Shown here: positions 7,598 through 16,550 of the stretch, one piece after another
Layout: each line of letters begins with the position of its first letter
How positions within the stretch are numbered: the stretch's first letter is position 1
NCBI GenBank assembly: GCA_905142475.1
Contig: LR990730.1
Span: 3,720,001-3,784,000 of the forward strand
Direction of reading: 5' to 3'
Source of the DNA: Xanthomonas hydrangeae
Lineage (GTDB): Bacteria; Pseudomonadota; Gammaproteobacteria; Xanthomonadales; Xanthomonadaceae
DNA: 64,000 bases
Notes under the pieces: model-generated
Told to the model about the DNA's origin: nothing
What the model saw: the letters and a program-made list of their open reading frames with translations, nothing else
Database searches by the model: none
Translations under genes and position numbers: made by a program

Positions 7598-9967
7598 TCA
7601 CTGCCAGTTGACGTTGACCGACACGCCCACGATGCGCGGCTCGTTGTAGACCGCAGCCATGTAGTTCTCGATCACGCCCTTGACGTTCTTTTCGTTGGTG
7701 ATGTTGCGCGCAAACGCCGCCACTTCCCATGCACCGTAGCCGCCGGTGTAACCCAGCTTGAGGCCGCCCTCGAAATTGCCGTCGGCGCGGAACTCGGTGG
7801 AGTCGTACAGCACGAAGCTGGTTTCGCCCTGCTTGTTCCAGTCGGTGGAGACGAAGAACGCGCCATCGTTACCCACCGGAATGTCGTAACGCGCGGCCAG
7901 GTTGAGGTTGTACTTGGGCGCGTTGGGCAGCGGGTTGCCGTCGATCTGCGCAAAGGTGTTGGCGCCGACGCGGATGGTCGGGTCGTTGACCGTGCACACC
8001 ACCACGCCGTTGAGCGCGCAGGCCTGCGCAAACACGCGCTTGTCCTGGATTTCGCTATGCAGCAGGCTCAGGCCGGCGGTCAGCGACAGATTGGAGATCG
8101 GGCGCCAGTCCAGGTCCGCTTCCAGACCGTAGGCCTTGGCCTTGTCGGCATTGAACAGCACGCCGTTGCCGTCCGAATCGTTGCCGTTGAGCTGGATGTC
8201 ATCGACGGTGTAGGTGAAGCCGCTGACATTCAGGCGCAGCCGGTTGTCGAACAGGCTGCTCTTGATGCCGGCCTCCCACGACAGGATGGTTTCCGAATCG
8301 GCGGTGGTGAAATCCGAATTGAACACCGCGCTGCGGCCCTGGATGGTCGGGCCGCGGAAGCCGCGCGCCACGCGTGCGTAGACGCTCAGGTCGGGGTTGA
8401 TTTCGTACATCGCGCTGAGGTCCCAGCTGGGCTGCGTGTCGGACATGCGCACGTCGCGACGGCCACGGTATGTCACCGCACCAGCTGCGGTGTCGGCGGT
8501 CTTGAGCAGACGGGTTTCCTTGGTGTCCCTGGTCTGGCGGATGCCGGCGGTCAGGGTGAGCGCGTCGGTGGCCTTGTAACTGAGCTGACCGAAGCCGGCC
8601 CAGGAGGTGTTGGTGTTGCGCAGCCGCACCCAGTTGTTGGGGTTGCGCGCGGCGGTCTGCAGGAAATATGCACGCTGATAGAAATCGGTGGTGTCGCGGC
8701 CATCGAAGTAGAACGCGCCCACCTGCCATTGCAGTGCGTCGTCGCCTTCGCTGGCCAGACGCAGTTCCTGGGTGTACTGATCCAGGTCGCGGATCTGCCC
8801 CATCGACTGGCCGAAGCCGTTCGGCACGCCATTGACCGGGTAGTTGGCCGCTGCGCCGCCATCGGTGTCGCCACGGCTGTAGCCGGAGGTGGTTTCGTAA
8901 GCGGTGATGGAGGTCAGCGACACGCCGCCGAAGTCGTAGATCGCCTTGATCGAGCCGCCGTCGGTCTGATACGCCTGCGGGTTGTCGTGCGCCTCGTCGT
9001 AGGCCACGCGATCACGCGGCACGTCGACCTTGTCGCTGCCGCGCGTCACTGCGTTGCGCAGGAACAACGTGGAGGTGCCGTCGTAGTCGCGCGTATGCAC
9101 CGAGCCCAGCAGCGAGAACGCATCGTTGGGCTTGAGCAGTACCTGCAGGCGCGCATTACGATCGTTGTAGCCGCCCATCGCATCCTTGCGCGGCGTGCGC
9201 GTGCCATCGGCGCTGCTGCCGGCGAAGGTGTTGTCCACCCAATCGTCGCGGTGCTGATACAAGGCCGAGACGCGAAACGACAGCACGTCGTTGATCGGCC
9301 CACCGAAGCCGCCGTCCAGCGACACCGTGTTGTAGCTGCCGTAGCTGGCATCGACGCGGCCGGTATAGGTATCGCCGGGCTTGACCGTGTCGAACTTGAC
9401 GATGCCGGCAGTGGTGTTGCGGCCGAACAGGGTGCCCTGCGGGCCGCGCAGCACTTCGACCTGGTCCACGTCGTACACCGGGTTGGATTTGAGTACCACG
9501 TGTTCCAGCACCACATCGTCCTGGATGATGGACACCGGCTGCGAAGCGCCGAGATAGAAATCGATATTGCCCAGACCACGGATATAGAAGCGCGGGAAGA
9601 TGCGCCCGGTGGTGGTCTCGGCATAGAAGCCCGGCACGCGGCCGGACAGTGCCAGCAAGGTGTCGTCGCCGCCTGCGGTGAACTCGCGCATCGCCGCGCC
9701 CTGCACCACACCCACCGACACCGGCACCTCCTGCAGGTTCTGCTCGCGGTGCTCTGCGGTGACGGTGACCGTATCCAGCGCGGTCGGGCTGCCCTCGCCC
9801 TGGGTCGTCGGCGTTTGCTGCGCAGATGCGGCGGCGGCCATCGAAGCAAGCAACAGGCCGGCACAGGCGCGCGCCAGCGGCGTGCGCTGCAAGGCGGCGC
9901 AACGGCGTGCAGAAGCGTGTGTGGCGGCGGACGTCAGGGACGCGGAGACAAACGAGTACAACGACAT
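7598..9967 (-). CDS. TonB-dependent outer-membrane receptor
   Basis: The 789-residue protein has a signal peptide ending near AAAASAQ and a TonB-box-like LDTVTVTA. The plug domain follows with REQNLQEVPVSV, YIRGLG and EVLRGPQGTLFGRN, then a long beta-barrel region ending in an aromatic residue (VNVNWQ). This architecture imports scarce nutrients across the outer membrane using TonB-ExbBD energy. The substrate cannot be told from sequence, and no transport or degradation genes adjoin it. The chosen ATG at 9967 has an AAGGA 9-10 nt upstream; an upstream in-frame ATG at 10054 lacks one. A terminator follows the gene. Confidence 0.9.
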   Translation of the reverse strand: MSLYSFVSASLTSAATHASARRCAALQRTPLARACAGLLLASMAAAASAQQTPTTQGEGSPTALDTVTVTAEHREQNLQEVPVSVGVVQGAAMREFTAGGDDTLLALSGRVPGFYAETTTGRIFPRFYIRGLGNIDFYLGASQPVSIIQDDVVLEHVVLKSNPVYDVDQVEVLRGPQGTLFGRNTTAGIVKFDTVKPGDTYTGRVDASYGSYNTVSLDGGFGGPINDVLSFRVSALYQHRDDWVDNTFAGSSADGTRTPRKDAMGGYNDRNARLQVLLKPNDAFSLLGSVHTRDYDGTSTLFLRNAVTRGSDKVDVPRDRVAYDEAHDNPQAYQTDGGSIKAIYDFGGVSLTSITAYETTSGYSRGDTDGGAAANYPVNGVPNGFGQSMGQIRDLDQYTQELRLASEGDDALQWQVGAFYFDGRDTTDFYQRAYFLQTAARNPNNWVRLRNTNTSWAGFGQLSYKATDALTLTAGIRQTRDTKETRLLKTADTAAGAVTYRGRRDVRMSDTQPSWDLSAMYEINPDLSVYARVARGFRGPTIQGRSAVFNSDFTTADSETILSWEAGIKSSLFDNRLRLNVSGFTYTVDDIQLNGNDSDGNGVLFNADKAKAYGLEADLDWRPISNLSLTAGLSLLHSEIQDKRVFAQACALNGVVVCTVNDPTIRVGANTFAQIDGNPLPNAPKYNLNLAARYDIPVGNDGAFFVSTDWNKQGETSFVLYDSTEFRADGNFEGGLKLGYTGGYGAWEVAAFARNITNEKNVKGVIENYMAAVYNEPRIVGVSVNVNWQ

Positions 9968-10312
9968 GCGAGGTGATCCTTGGGTAGGTAGCGCGAGGTG
10001 ACGTCCGTCGGCACAGGCATGCCGGACGAGGGCGCAAGATGGCGCCGCGCGCACGATATGTCAGCAATGTTGCAGCTCTATGGCAAGCGTGCCGCCGCGC
10101 GCATGCCGCCAGGTCTATACCCATGCCATTGCACGCGGGTGGCATGACGAAACGGCATGCCCGCACTGGCCGTGTGCTGACAGCAGGCGGTTTTTTTGTG
10201 CCACCTTTGGCCCTTATGCCCACGCGCGCTAAGCGCGGGAAAATAAACAAGTCGCGCTAGGCGCGAGGAAATAAACACTCCGCGCTGAGCGCGGGCACGC
10301 ACACCACCGGCG
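9968..10312. other. Intergenic region between the TonB receptor and the hybrid kinase
   Basis: It is the promoter region of the receptor (minus strand) and the 3' flank of the stressosome operon. It holds the 28-bp tandem palindromic repeats described separately. I see no other gene in it. Confidence 0.5.
10226..10297. repeat. Three 28-bp tandem units with palindromic core
   Basis: Units begin at 10226, 10254 and 10282. Each opens with GCGCTNRGCGCG, an imperfect palindrome, and the first two continue with an A-rich AAATAAACA spacer. The third is truncated. They sit 16 bp downstream of the stop of the hybrid kinase gene, so they could form up to three small hairpins at the 3' end of the operon transcript, with an A/T-rich stretch between them. 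Confidence 0.7.
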
Positions 10313-12271
10313 TTATGCGCGGGCGGCAAGCACACTGCTGTCGAGCATCTGCCCAACCATGTTGAGCAGATCGTTGAGGCTGAAAGGCTTGGGCAGCAAG
10401 GCCATGCCTTCGGCCAGAAATTCCTGCCGCGTGGCTGCGTTTTCGGCGTAGCCGGTGATGAACAGGATCGGCAAGCCGGGCCGCAGCGCGCGTGCCACAT
10501 CGGCCATGTCGCGCCCGTTCATGCCGGGCAGGCCCACATCCGACACCACCAGATCGATTTCCACCCCGGCACGCAATTGTTCCAGCGCGCCATTGGCATT
10601 TTCGGCTTCGGTCACGTGGTAGCCGGCATCGCTGAGCACCTCGCTCACCATCATGCGCACCACATCGGTGTCGTCCACCAGCAGGATGCGCTCGTGACGG
10701 TGACGCGGCGATCTGGGCGCCGGTGCCGGCGCCACCTCGCTTGCCGTGAGCCCGCGCGGCAACAGCAAGGCCACCGTGGTACCACGGCCCACGGTGCTGG
10801 TAATGCGCGCGGTGCCGCCGGATTGACGCGCAAACCCATAGGTCATCGACAAGCCCAGGCCGGTGCCCTCGCCGATGGGTTTGGTGGTGAAAAACGGCTC
10901 GAACACCTGATTGAGAATGGCCGGCTCGATCCCGCTGCCGTTATCGATCACATTCACCGCCACGTAATCGCCATCGTCCAGTTCCGGATCGTTGCGCGCG
11001 GTGTAGGCGGCGCTTTGAATGCGGATGGTGCCCTTGCCCTTCAATGCATCGCGTGCATTGATCACCAGGTTGAGCACCACGTTCTCGAGCTGGTTGGCAT
11101 CGGCCACCGCAACCAGCGGCGTCTGCGCCAGATCCAGTTCCAGCACGATGTTCTCGCCGATCGAACGGTGCAGCATGTCTTCCAGCGAGCGCACGCGTGC
11201 GTTGATGTCGAACGCCTGCGCATCCAGCGATTGCTTGCGTGCAAACGCGAGCATGCGCTGGGTCAGCGCGGCCGCGCGATGCGCAGAGCCGGTGGCAATT
11301 TCCGCCAGCCGCGGCACGCGCTCGATGCGGTTGGATTCCACCGCCAGCTGGATCATGTCCAGCCCGGAAATGATGCTGGTCAGCAGGTTGTTGAAGTCGT
11401 GCGCGATGCCGCCGGTGAGATTTCCCAGCGCTTCCATCTTCTGCGCCTGCAGCAGCTGGATTTCGGTGCGCTGGCGCTCGGCGATCTGGTGCGCCAACTC
11501 GGTGGTGGCGGTGTCCAGTTCCTGGCGTTGTTCGCGCTCTCGCAGACGCTGTTCGGTCACGTCCTCGACCAGCAACAAGCCCAGATCCGGCTCGCGATAC
11601 GGCGACACCCGCCACTCGGTTTCGCACAACTTGCCATCGCGGATGATCGACAGCGTGCCGCTCCAGCGCGCACGGTGCGTCAGCGCGGTGGTCAGGGCAT
11701 GCACGGTTGTCGCCTGGTCCAGCCCCGCCGCCTGGATCGCATCGCCGGGCGTGGCGCTGCCGATCAGGCGCTGGAAGGCGGCATTGGCTTCGTGCGTGTG
11801 CAGCCTGGAATCGACCACGGCGATCGGCGCGCTGATGTGCTCGAAGATCTCGCGGAAGCGGGCCTCGCTGATACGCAATGCATCTTCGGCATTGCGGGCG
11901 CGCAACAGCGTGCGCAGCGTGGCGACCAGCACGCTGGGGTCGACCGGATGGATCAGGTACGCGTCGGCACCGGCATCCAGCCCGGTGGCCATGTCGCCGG
12001 TGGCGATCGATGCGGCCGACACATGCACCACCGGCAGCAGCGCGGTGCGCGGGGCGGCACGCAAGCTGCGCACGATGTCGAAGCCGCTCATGTCCGGCAG
12101 GTTGACGTCCAGCACCACTGCGGCAAAGGCGTGCGTGGCCAGCTTGGCCAGGCCATCGGTGCCGGTGCCGGCCTCTTCGACCACGAACTGATGATGCTCG
12201 AGCACGCGCCGCACCGAATAACGCGTCACCGCGTTGTCGTCGACCACCAAAATGCGATGACTACTGGGCAA
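10313..12271 (-). CDS. Hybrid histidine kinase (REC-PAS-HisKA-HATPase-REC)
   Basis: The 652-residue protein begins with a receiver (D55 in VVLDVNLPD), then a PAS-like segment (about 130-240), coiled coil, and HisKA with His291 in GGIAHDFNNLLTSI. An HATPase follows (GTGLGLSMTYG), then a second receiver with D578 (SDVGLPGMNG). No membrane segment or DNA-binding domain is present. The start is a TTG at 12271, supported by a GGAG 7 nt upstream; it overlaps the end of the preceding kinase gene by 11 bp. As last gene of the stressosome operon it is a candidate final output relay. The HDFNNLL-type HisKA is characteristic of this kinase subfamily. Confidence 0.88.
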   Translation of the reverse strand: MPSSHRILVVDDNAVTRYSVRRVLEHHQFVVEEAGTGTDGLAKLATHAFAAVVLDVNLPDMSGFDIVRSLRAAPRTALLPVVHVSAASIATGDMATGLDAGADAYLIHPVDPSVLVATLRTLLRARNAEDALRISEARFREIFEHISAPIAVVDSRLHTHEANAAFQRLIGSATPGDAIQAAGLDQATTVHALTTALTHRARWSGTLSIIRDGKLCETEWRVSPYREPDLGLLLVEDVTEQRLREREQRQELDTATTELAHQIAERQRTEIQLLQAQKMEALGNLTGGIAHDFNNLLTSIISGLDMIQLAVESNRIERVPRLAEIATGSAHRAAALTQRMLAFARKQSLDAQAFDINARVRSLEDMLHRSIGENIVLELDLAQTPLVAVADANQLENVVLNLVINARDALKGKGTIRIQSAAYTARNDPELDDGDYVAVNVIDNGSGIEPAILNQVFEPFFTTKPIGEGTGLGLSMTYGFARQSGGTARITSTVGRGTTVALLLPRGLTASEVAPAPAPRSPRHRHERILLVDDTDVVRMMVSEVLSDAGYHVTEAENANGALEQLRAGVEIDLVVSDVGLPGMNGRDMADVARALRPGLPILFITGYAENAATRQEFLAEGMALLPKPFSLNDLLNMVGQMLDSSVLAARA

Positions 12272-13136
12272 GTGCGTTCTCCGCCGCCAGCGTCACCGGC
12301 AGCACCACGAAAAATTCGGAACCTTCGCCGACCACGCTATTGATCCCCACCCTGCCACCGAGCAGCTCGGCGAAGCGCTTGCAGATCGCCAGCCCCAGGC
12401 CGGTGCCGGTCAGGCGTTTTTGCAGCGGCGAATCCACCTGCACGAAATCCTCGAACAAGGCCTCGTGCAGCTCGGCCGGAATGCCGATGCCGGTATCCTG
12501 CACGCCGAAGCGCACATGGGTGTCGCCTTCCAGCTGCGCGAACACGCGCACGTGGCCTTGTGGGGTGAACTTGAGCGCGTTGGAGATGAAGTTGCGCAAG
12601 ATCTGCGCCAGCTTCTTGTCGTCGGTGTAGAGCATCGGCAGCGCCGGCGGATCTTCGAAGATCAATGTGGTGCTGCCGGCATCGGTGAGCGGGCGGAACA
12701 TGCCGCGCAACGCCGAGAACAGATCCATCAGGTCGAACCAGCCCGGCGAGATGGTGATGCGGCCGGCTTCGATCTTGGCCAGATCCAGCAGGTCGTCGAC
12801 CATCTCGGTGAGCTCGCGCGCCGAGGCGCTGACAAAGCGCACTTGCTTGGATTGCTCGGCGTTGAGCGGCCCGTCCATGCCGTCTTCCAGCAGCCGGGTG
12901 ATGCTCAGGATCGAACTGAGCGGCGTGCGGAACTCATGGCTCATGTACGACAGAAAGCGGCTCTTGAGCTCGGACACATCGCGCAGCTGTTCGGCCTGCT
13001 GATCGAGCTCGGCATACAGCGCCAGCACGCCCTGGTTGGTTTCTTCCAACTCTTCGCGCAAGGCCTGGTTCTGCTGCCGCAGCGCATCGAGTTCGGCCAG
13101 CGGATCGGCTGCCGATGCGGCATCGGATGACTTCAT
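12261..13136 (-). CDS. Soluble histidine kinase in stressosome operon
   Basis: A short 291-residue kinase: an N-terminal coiled coil (about 12-60), HisKA with His68 (LSYMSHEFRTPLSS), and HATPase motifs NFISNALKF, DTGIGIP and GTGLGLAICKRF. It lacks any recognisable sensory or membrane domain, so it probably receives its signal by protein contact, with RsbT or the RsbT/RsbX fusion as plausible activators (inference). Its ATG overlaps the stop of the fusion gene (ATGA), and its stop overlaps the TTG start of the hybrid kinase. Confidence 0.88.
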   Translation of the reverse strand: MKSSDAASAADPLAELDALRQQNQALREELEETNQGVLALYAELDQQAEQLRDVSELKSRFLSYMSHEFRTPLSSILSITRLLEDGMDGPLNAEQSKQVRFVSASARELTEMVDDLLDLAKIEAGRITISPGWFDLMDLFSALRGMFRPLTDAGSTTLIFEDPPALPMLYTDDKKLAQILRNFISNALKFTPQGHVRVFAQLEGDTHVRFGVQDTGIGIPAELHEALFEDFVQVDSPLQKRLTGTGLGLAICKRFAELLGGRVGINSVVGEGSEFFVVLPVTLAAENALAQ

Positions 13137-14143
13137 TGCATGGCTCCCAAACGCATGACGAACACGCAGGCATCGTCGCGGCCGCGCGCGTAATCGCGCA
13201 ACAGCACCGCCGCAACGATACGCGGGTGGCGTGACAATAGCGCCGGGTGATCGCGCAGATTCCAGCGCGTTTGCAGGCCGTCGCTATGCATGACCAGCAG
13301 CTTGCCGGTGGCATTCGGAAAATCGAACGGCTGCGCCTTGCGAAACTGCACCCCGACGATGCCCGGATGCGACGGCATGCCGCGCACCCCATCGCCATCG
13401 CACAGCGAGGCGACGATATTGCCGACGCCGGCAAAGCGCACCTGGCCGGTGCGGCTGTCGAACTGCATCACCGCCGCCGCACCGCCGCGGGTGCCGGACA
13501 TGCCGGCATGCAGGCGTGCGATGCGCTCGCCGGGCTCGCCACTGGCCGCAGCCAGCGCACGCGTGCCGGCATCGGCGGCGTCAGCGGCGCCAGGCCCGTG
13601 GCCCAGGCCGTCGATTAAAGTAACAGTGACCTGTCGCTCGCCAACCGCCAGCTGCCAGGCGTCGCCGCACACCTCTTCGTGATGCAGCGGCACGCGCACC
13701 GCGCCATACGGCAGATCCAGTTCGGCGCGTGGTTGCGCGAACAGCCGCGCCATCACGATCGCCCCCTTGGCATCGGAGTACGCGTCCAGCACCTGCGCCT
13801 TGCGCTTGATCGCGCCCAGCCCGGTGCCCGGTGTGCCGGCGGTGGAATAGCCATCGCGCAGACCATCTTCCAGTATAAAACCCGGGCCTTCGTCGATGGC
13901 GCAGATTTCCACGCCCATGCCCTCGCGCGCAGCCACGCCCGACAACTGAAAGCAGCCGCCACGCCCATGCTTGAGCATGTTGGTGGCAAGCTCGGTGGCG
14001 ACCAGCGCAACGCGACCGCAGGCGGCCTCGTCGAACCTCAGCGTCTGCGCGAGTGCCGTCGATTCACGCCGCGCCTGCCCGACCTGGCTGGCTTCGTCGA
14101 CGCGAAACAGGCGGGTCACGTCACCGGTAACCGTCACTTCCAT
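13133..14143 (-). CDS. RsbT-like ATP-binding / SpoIIE-type phosphatase fusion (RsbX-like)
   Basis: The 336 residues hold two domains. The first (about 10-130) is a GHKL ATP-binding domain like RsbT/RsbW, with ELATNMLKHG, DEGPGF and GTGLGAIKR. The second (about 140-336) is an RsbX/SpoIIE-type PP2C phosphatase with acidic metal-binding sites in TLIDGLGHGPG, MHSDGL and GRDDACVFV. In Bacillus, RsbX dephosphorylates RsbR and RsbS to reset the stressosome. The fusion would place a kinase-like and a phosphatase activity in one chain. It overlaps rsbT upstream by 10 bp and the kinase downstream by 4 bp. Confidence 0.85.
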   Translation of the reverse strand: MEVTVTGDVTRLFRVDEASQVGQARRESTALAQTLRFDEAACGRVALVATELATNMLKHGRGGCFQLSGVAAREGMGVEICAIDEGPGFILEDGLRDGYSTAGTPGTGLGAIKRKAQVLDAYSDAKGAIVMARLFAQPRAELDLPYGAVRVPLHHEEVCGDAWQLAVGERQVTVTLIDGLGHGPGAADAADAGTRALAAASGEPGERIARLHAGMSGTRGGAAAVMQFDSRTGQVRFAGVGNIVASLCDGDGVRGMPSHPGIVGVQFRKAQPFDFPNATGKLLVMHSDGLQTRWNLRDHPALLSRHPRIVAAVLLRDYARGRDDACVFVMRLGAMQ

Positions 14144-14529
14144 GTGGTGATGGTGATGCGCGTGCCCTTGCCCGGCGTGGTGTCCAGCACAAAGTCGTCC
14201 ACCAGCCGCCGGCTGCCGGACAGACCCAGACCAAGCCCGCCGCCGGAAGTCCAGCCGTCTGTGAGCGCCAGATCCAGATCGGGAATACCGGGGCCTTCAT
14301 CGCGGAAGGTCAGCCGCACGCCCTTGCGGATGCCGTTTTCCACCAGCGCCCAGTCCATATCGCCGCCACCGCCGTAGATCACGGTGTTGCGCGCCAGTTC
14401 GCTGGCCGCAGTGACCAGCTTGGTCTGGTCGACCAGACGCAGGCCGCACTGCACCACCAGCTTGCGCACCGTCTGCCGGGCCAGCACCACATCCTGTTCG
14501 GTGCGTACCGATTGCGAACCGGTGGTCAT
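14134..14529 (-). CDS. rsbT: RsbT, stressosome switch kinase
   Basis: A 131-residue GHKL-type serine/threonine kinase with ELARNTVIYGGGG (N box), FRDEGPGIP (G1) and GGGLGLGLSGSRRLVDDF (G2). In the stressosome RsbT is held by RsbR/RsbS, phosphorylates them upon stress and is then released. In Bacillus the freed RsbT activates RsbU; no RsbU homologue is present here, so the target must differ. Its ATG overlaps the rsbS stop, giving the fixed order R-S-T. Confidence 0.9.
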   Translation of the reverse strand: MTTGSQSVRTEQDVVLARQTVRKLVVQCGLRLVDQTKLVTAASELARNTVIYGGGGDMDWALVENGIRKGVRLTFRDEGPGIPDLDLALTDGWTSGGGLGLGLSGSRRLVDDFVLDTTPGKGTRITITTWK

Positions 14530-14888
14530 GAGTCGCGATCGGGTTGCTGCAACAGGCGCATGCCGCGTTCGACATTGAGCGCGGTGCGCACCGACGGCAG
14601 GGTCAGGCCCAGTTCGACCAAGGTGATCGCCACCGCCGGCTGCATGCCGACCACCACGGTCTTGGCATCCATCACTGCGGCCAGCCCGGAGATGGTGCTG
14701 ATCATGCGGCCGATGAAGGAGTCGACGATGTCCAGTGCGGAAATGTCGATCAGCACGCCGCGCGCGGAGGTGGCGCTGATCTTTTCCGACAGGTCTTCCT
14801 GTAGCGTCATCGCCAGTTGGTCGTGCATGTCCACCTGGATGGTGACCAGCAGCAGGTCGCCCATCCGCAGGATCGGGATACGCTCCAT
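14526..14888 (-). CDS. rsbS: RsbS, stressosome scaffold (STAS)
   Basis: A 120-residue single STAS domain. The segment LIDISALDIVDSFIGR matches RsbS, with Ser57 at the position of the serine phosphorylated by RsbT in Bacillus RsbS. It forms the core of the stressosome with RsbR. It starts one nucleotide after the rsbR stop on the minus strand and overlaps rsbT at its 3' end. Confidence 0.9.
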   Translation of the reverse strand: MERIPILRMGDLLLVTIQVDMHDQLAMTLQEDLSEKISATSARGVLIDISALDIVDSFIGRMISTISGLAAVMDAKTVVVGMQPAVAITLVELGLTLPSVRTALNVERGMRLLQQPDRDS

Positions 14889-14889
14889 G

Positions 14890-15732
14890 TCAGCTCGCCT
14901 TGCTCACGGTCACGCCGGTGCGCTTGAGCGCCAGCGCCAATGCGTCGGCCAGGTTGGCCTTGGTGACGATGCCCTGCAGATCCAGCCCCAGATGCACGAT
15001 GGTCTGCGCAATCTGCGGGCGTACGCCGCTGATGATGGCATCGGCGCCCATCAGGCGAATCGCGGTGACGGTCTTGAGCAGGTGCTGCGCAACCAAGGTG
15101 TCCACGGTGGGCACGCCGGTGATGTCGATGATGGCGATCTCCGAGCCGGTATCGACGATGCGTTGCAGCAGCGATTCCATCACCACCTGGGTGCGTTGCG
15201 AATCCAGCGTGCCGATCATCGGCAGCGCCAGCACGCCGTCCCACAACTTCACCACCGGGGTGGAGAGTTCCAGCATCTCTTCCTGCTGCCGCACGATGAT
15301 GTCTTCGCGGGTCTTCTGGAACGCCTTGACGGTGTACAGGCCCAGACGATCCAGCAATTCGGACAGCGCCCACAACTGCAGGCCCAACTCCTCCGGCGCA
15401 CTGGCGTACTCGCGCTGCACCAGCTCGAACAGCACGCGCTTGAGCGAAAAAATGAAGTTGGCGGTTTCCTGCGAATCGAAGCCGCGCGTGGCACGGTCGC
15501 GCGAGAGCGTCTCCAAAAAGCGGCGCACCTCGCTCCATTCGGCGCTGTCCAGGCTGCTGCCGCCGTCTTTCAACGAGGCCACCAGCAAGCGCAGGAATTC
15601 CGCGCCCTGGGTTTCGATTTCCTGCCGCGAAATACGCACGTCGTTACCGAAGCTGGAACTCAGCCACGCGGTCAACAACGTTGTTTCCTGCCCACGAATC
15701 GCATCGATCGAGCGCTGCTGCAATGCCACCAT
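14890..15732 (-). CDS. rsbR: RsbR, stressosome sensor (N-terminal sensory domain plus STAS)
   Basis: The 280-residue protein has an all-helical N-terminal domain (about 1-150) and a C-terminal STAS domain (about 155-275, with ELSTPVVKLW, IIDITGVPTVDT and ISGVRPQIAQTIV). The N-domain resembles the RsbRD-type domain rather than the globin of Bacillus RsbRA, and I see no haem-binding signature. Threonines in the STAS domain, including T158, T175, T205 and T209, are candidate RsbT sites. The ATG at 15732 starts MVALQQRSID; an in-frame ATG at 15852 would add 40 residues unlike the family. First gene of the operon. Confidence 0.85.
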   Translation of the reverse strand: MVALQQRSIDAIRGQETTLLTAWLSSSFGNDVRISRQEIETQGAEFLRLLVASLKDGGSSLDSAEWSEVRRFLETLSRDRATRGFDSQETANFIFSLKRVLFELVQREYASAPEELGLQLWALSELLDRLGLYTVKAFQKTREDIIVRQQEEMLELSTPVVKLWDGVLALPMIGTLDSQRTQVVMESLLQRIVDTGSEIAIIDITGVPTVDTLVAQHLLKTVTAIRLMGADAIISGVRPQIAQTIVHLGLDLQGIVTKANLADALALALKRTGVTVSKAS

Positions 15733-16047
15733 GAGATCACCCGCCCAGTAATAAGAGAAGAAAGGCCGGGCATGCGGGCTGGACTGCGCCCGTGGTTGGC
15801 GCGGCGCCCCCACGCCGAAGCGCAGCAGAATAAAACAATTCAGATTCGGCAACCAACGACGAACCTGTAGCAGTCATCAGACACTACACCCTGCAGTTTG
15901 ACATTGCAGCGCACATGGCGAACGTGCGCCCGGCCACGCCTGCGCAGATGCAGGCGGTGGATGCAGGCGGTGATGGTCTGAGTGCCGCCGCCCGATGGCG
16001 GACGCCGCCGCCAGGCGTGCTGGGGAGTTTGATCGAAGCGAGGTGAC
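15733..16047. other. Intergenic region upstream of rsbR and the oxidoreductase remnant
   Basis: It should contain the promoter of the minus-strand stressosome operon. I see no gene, convincing sigma-70 boxes or repeat. The right end passes directly into the truncated oxidoreductase reading frame, which suggests a deletion or recombination junction near 16040. Confidence 0.4.
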
Positions 16048-16416
16048 TTGCAGGAAGCCATCGCACTGACGCGCAACTTCAAGCAAAGCGGCCTGGATCT
16101 GCTCAACGTCAGCATGGGCTTCAGCACTCCGACTGCGCAGATTCCGTGGGGCCCGGCGTTGCTTGCGCCGTTCGCCGAACGCGTCAGCCGCGAGGCACAA
16201 TTGCCGGTTGCCTCGTCGTGGAATATCGACGACCCGCTGGAAGCCGACCACGTCATCGCCGCCGGGCAGATGGAGTTGGTGATGATCGGCCGCGCGCACC
16301 TGGCCAATCCACATTGGCCGTATCACGCCGCGTTGGCGCTGGGCGAAGAACGCCCGTCGTGGGTGCTACCGCCGTCGTACGCGCATTGGCTGAAGCGCTA
16401 CGGCAGGCGCAGCTGA
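16048..16416 (+). pseudogene. 3' remnant of an Old Yellow Enzyme family NADH:flavin oxidoreductase
   Basis: About 122 codons encode the C-terminal third of an OYE/YqjM/XenA-type flavoprotein: GLDLLNVSMGFSTP, AQIPWGPALLAPFAERV, MIGRAHLANPHWPY and ERPSWVLPPSYAHWLKRY. Intact family members are about 350-370 residues, so the N-terminal two thirds, including the first part of the FMN barrel, are missing. The frame is closed upstream by a TGA at 16030, and no proper start or ribosome binding site is visible. It is most likely not functional. The retained stretch has no internal stop, which suggests the truncation is fairly recent or the piece is still constrained. Confidence 0.8.
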
Positions 16417-16520
16417 TCGGACACGTGCGACATGCCCGGATGCGGCACCGCGCGCAAGCACCACCGGATATTGCCGGTAGCGGGAAAAAAAGCGGCGACT
16501 GGTTAAATAACCCTTCTTCG

Positions 16521-16550
16521 GATCGTGAGCTTCATGATCGTGAGCTTCAA
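16521..16550. repeat. 15-bp tandem duplication
   Basis: GATCGTGAGCTTCAT (16521-16535) is followed immediately by GATCGTGAGCTTCAA (16536-16550), which differs only at the last base. Confidence 0.6.

Noticed and set aside
8057..9976. Plus-strand open frame of about 639 codons across the TonB receptor gene
   Set aside because: Antisense to a clear TonB-dependent receptor, with no family features.
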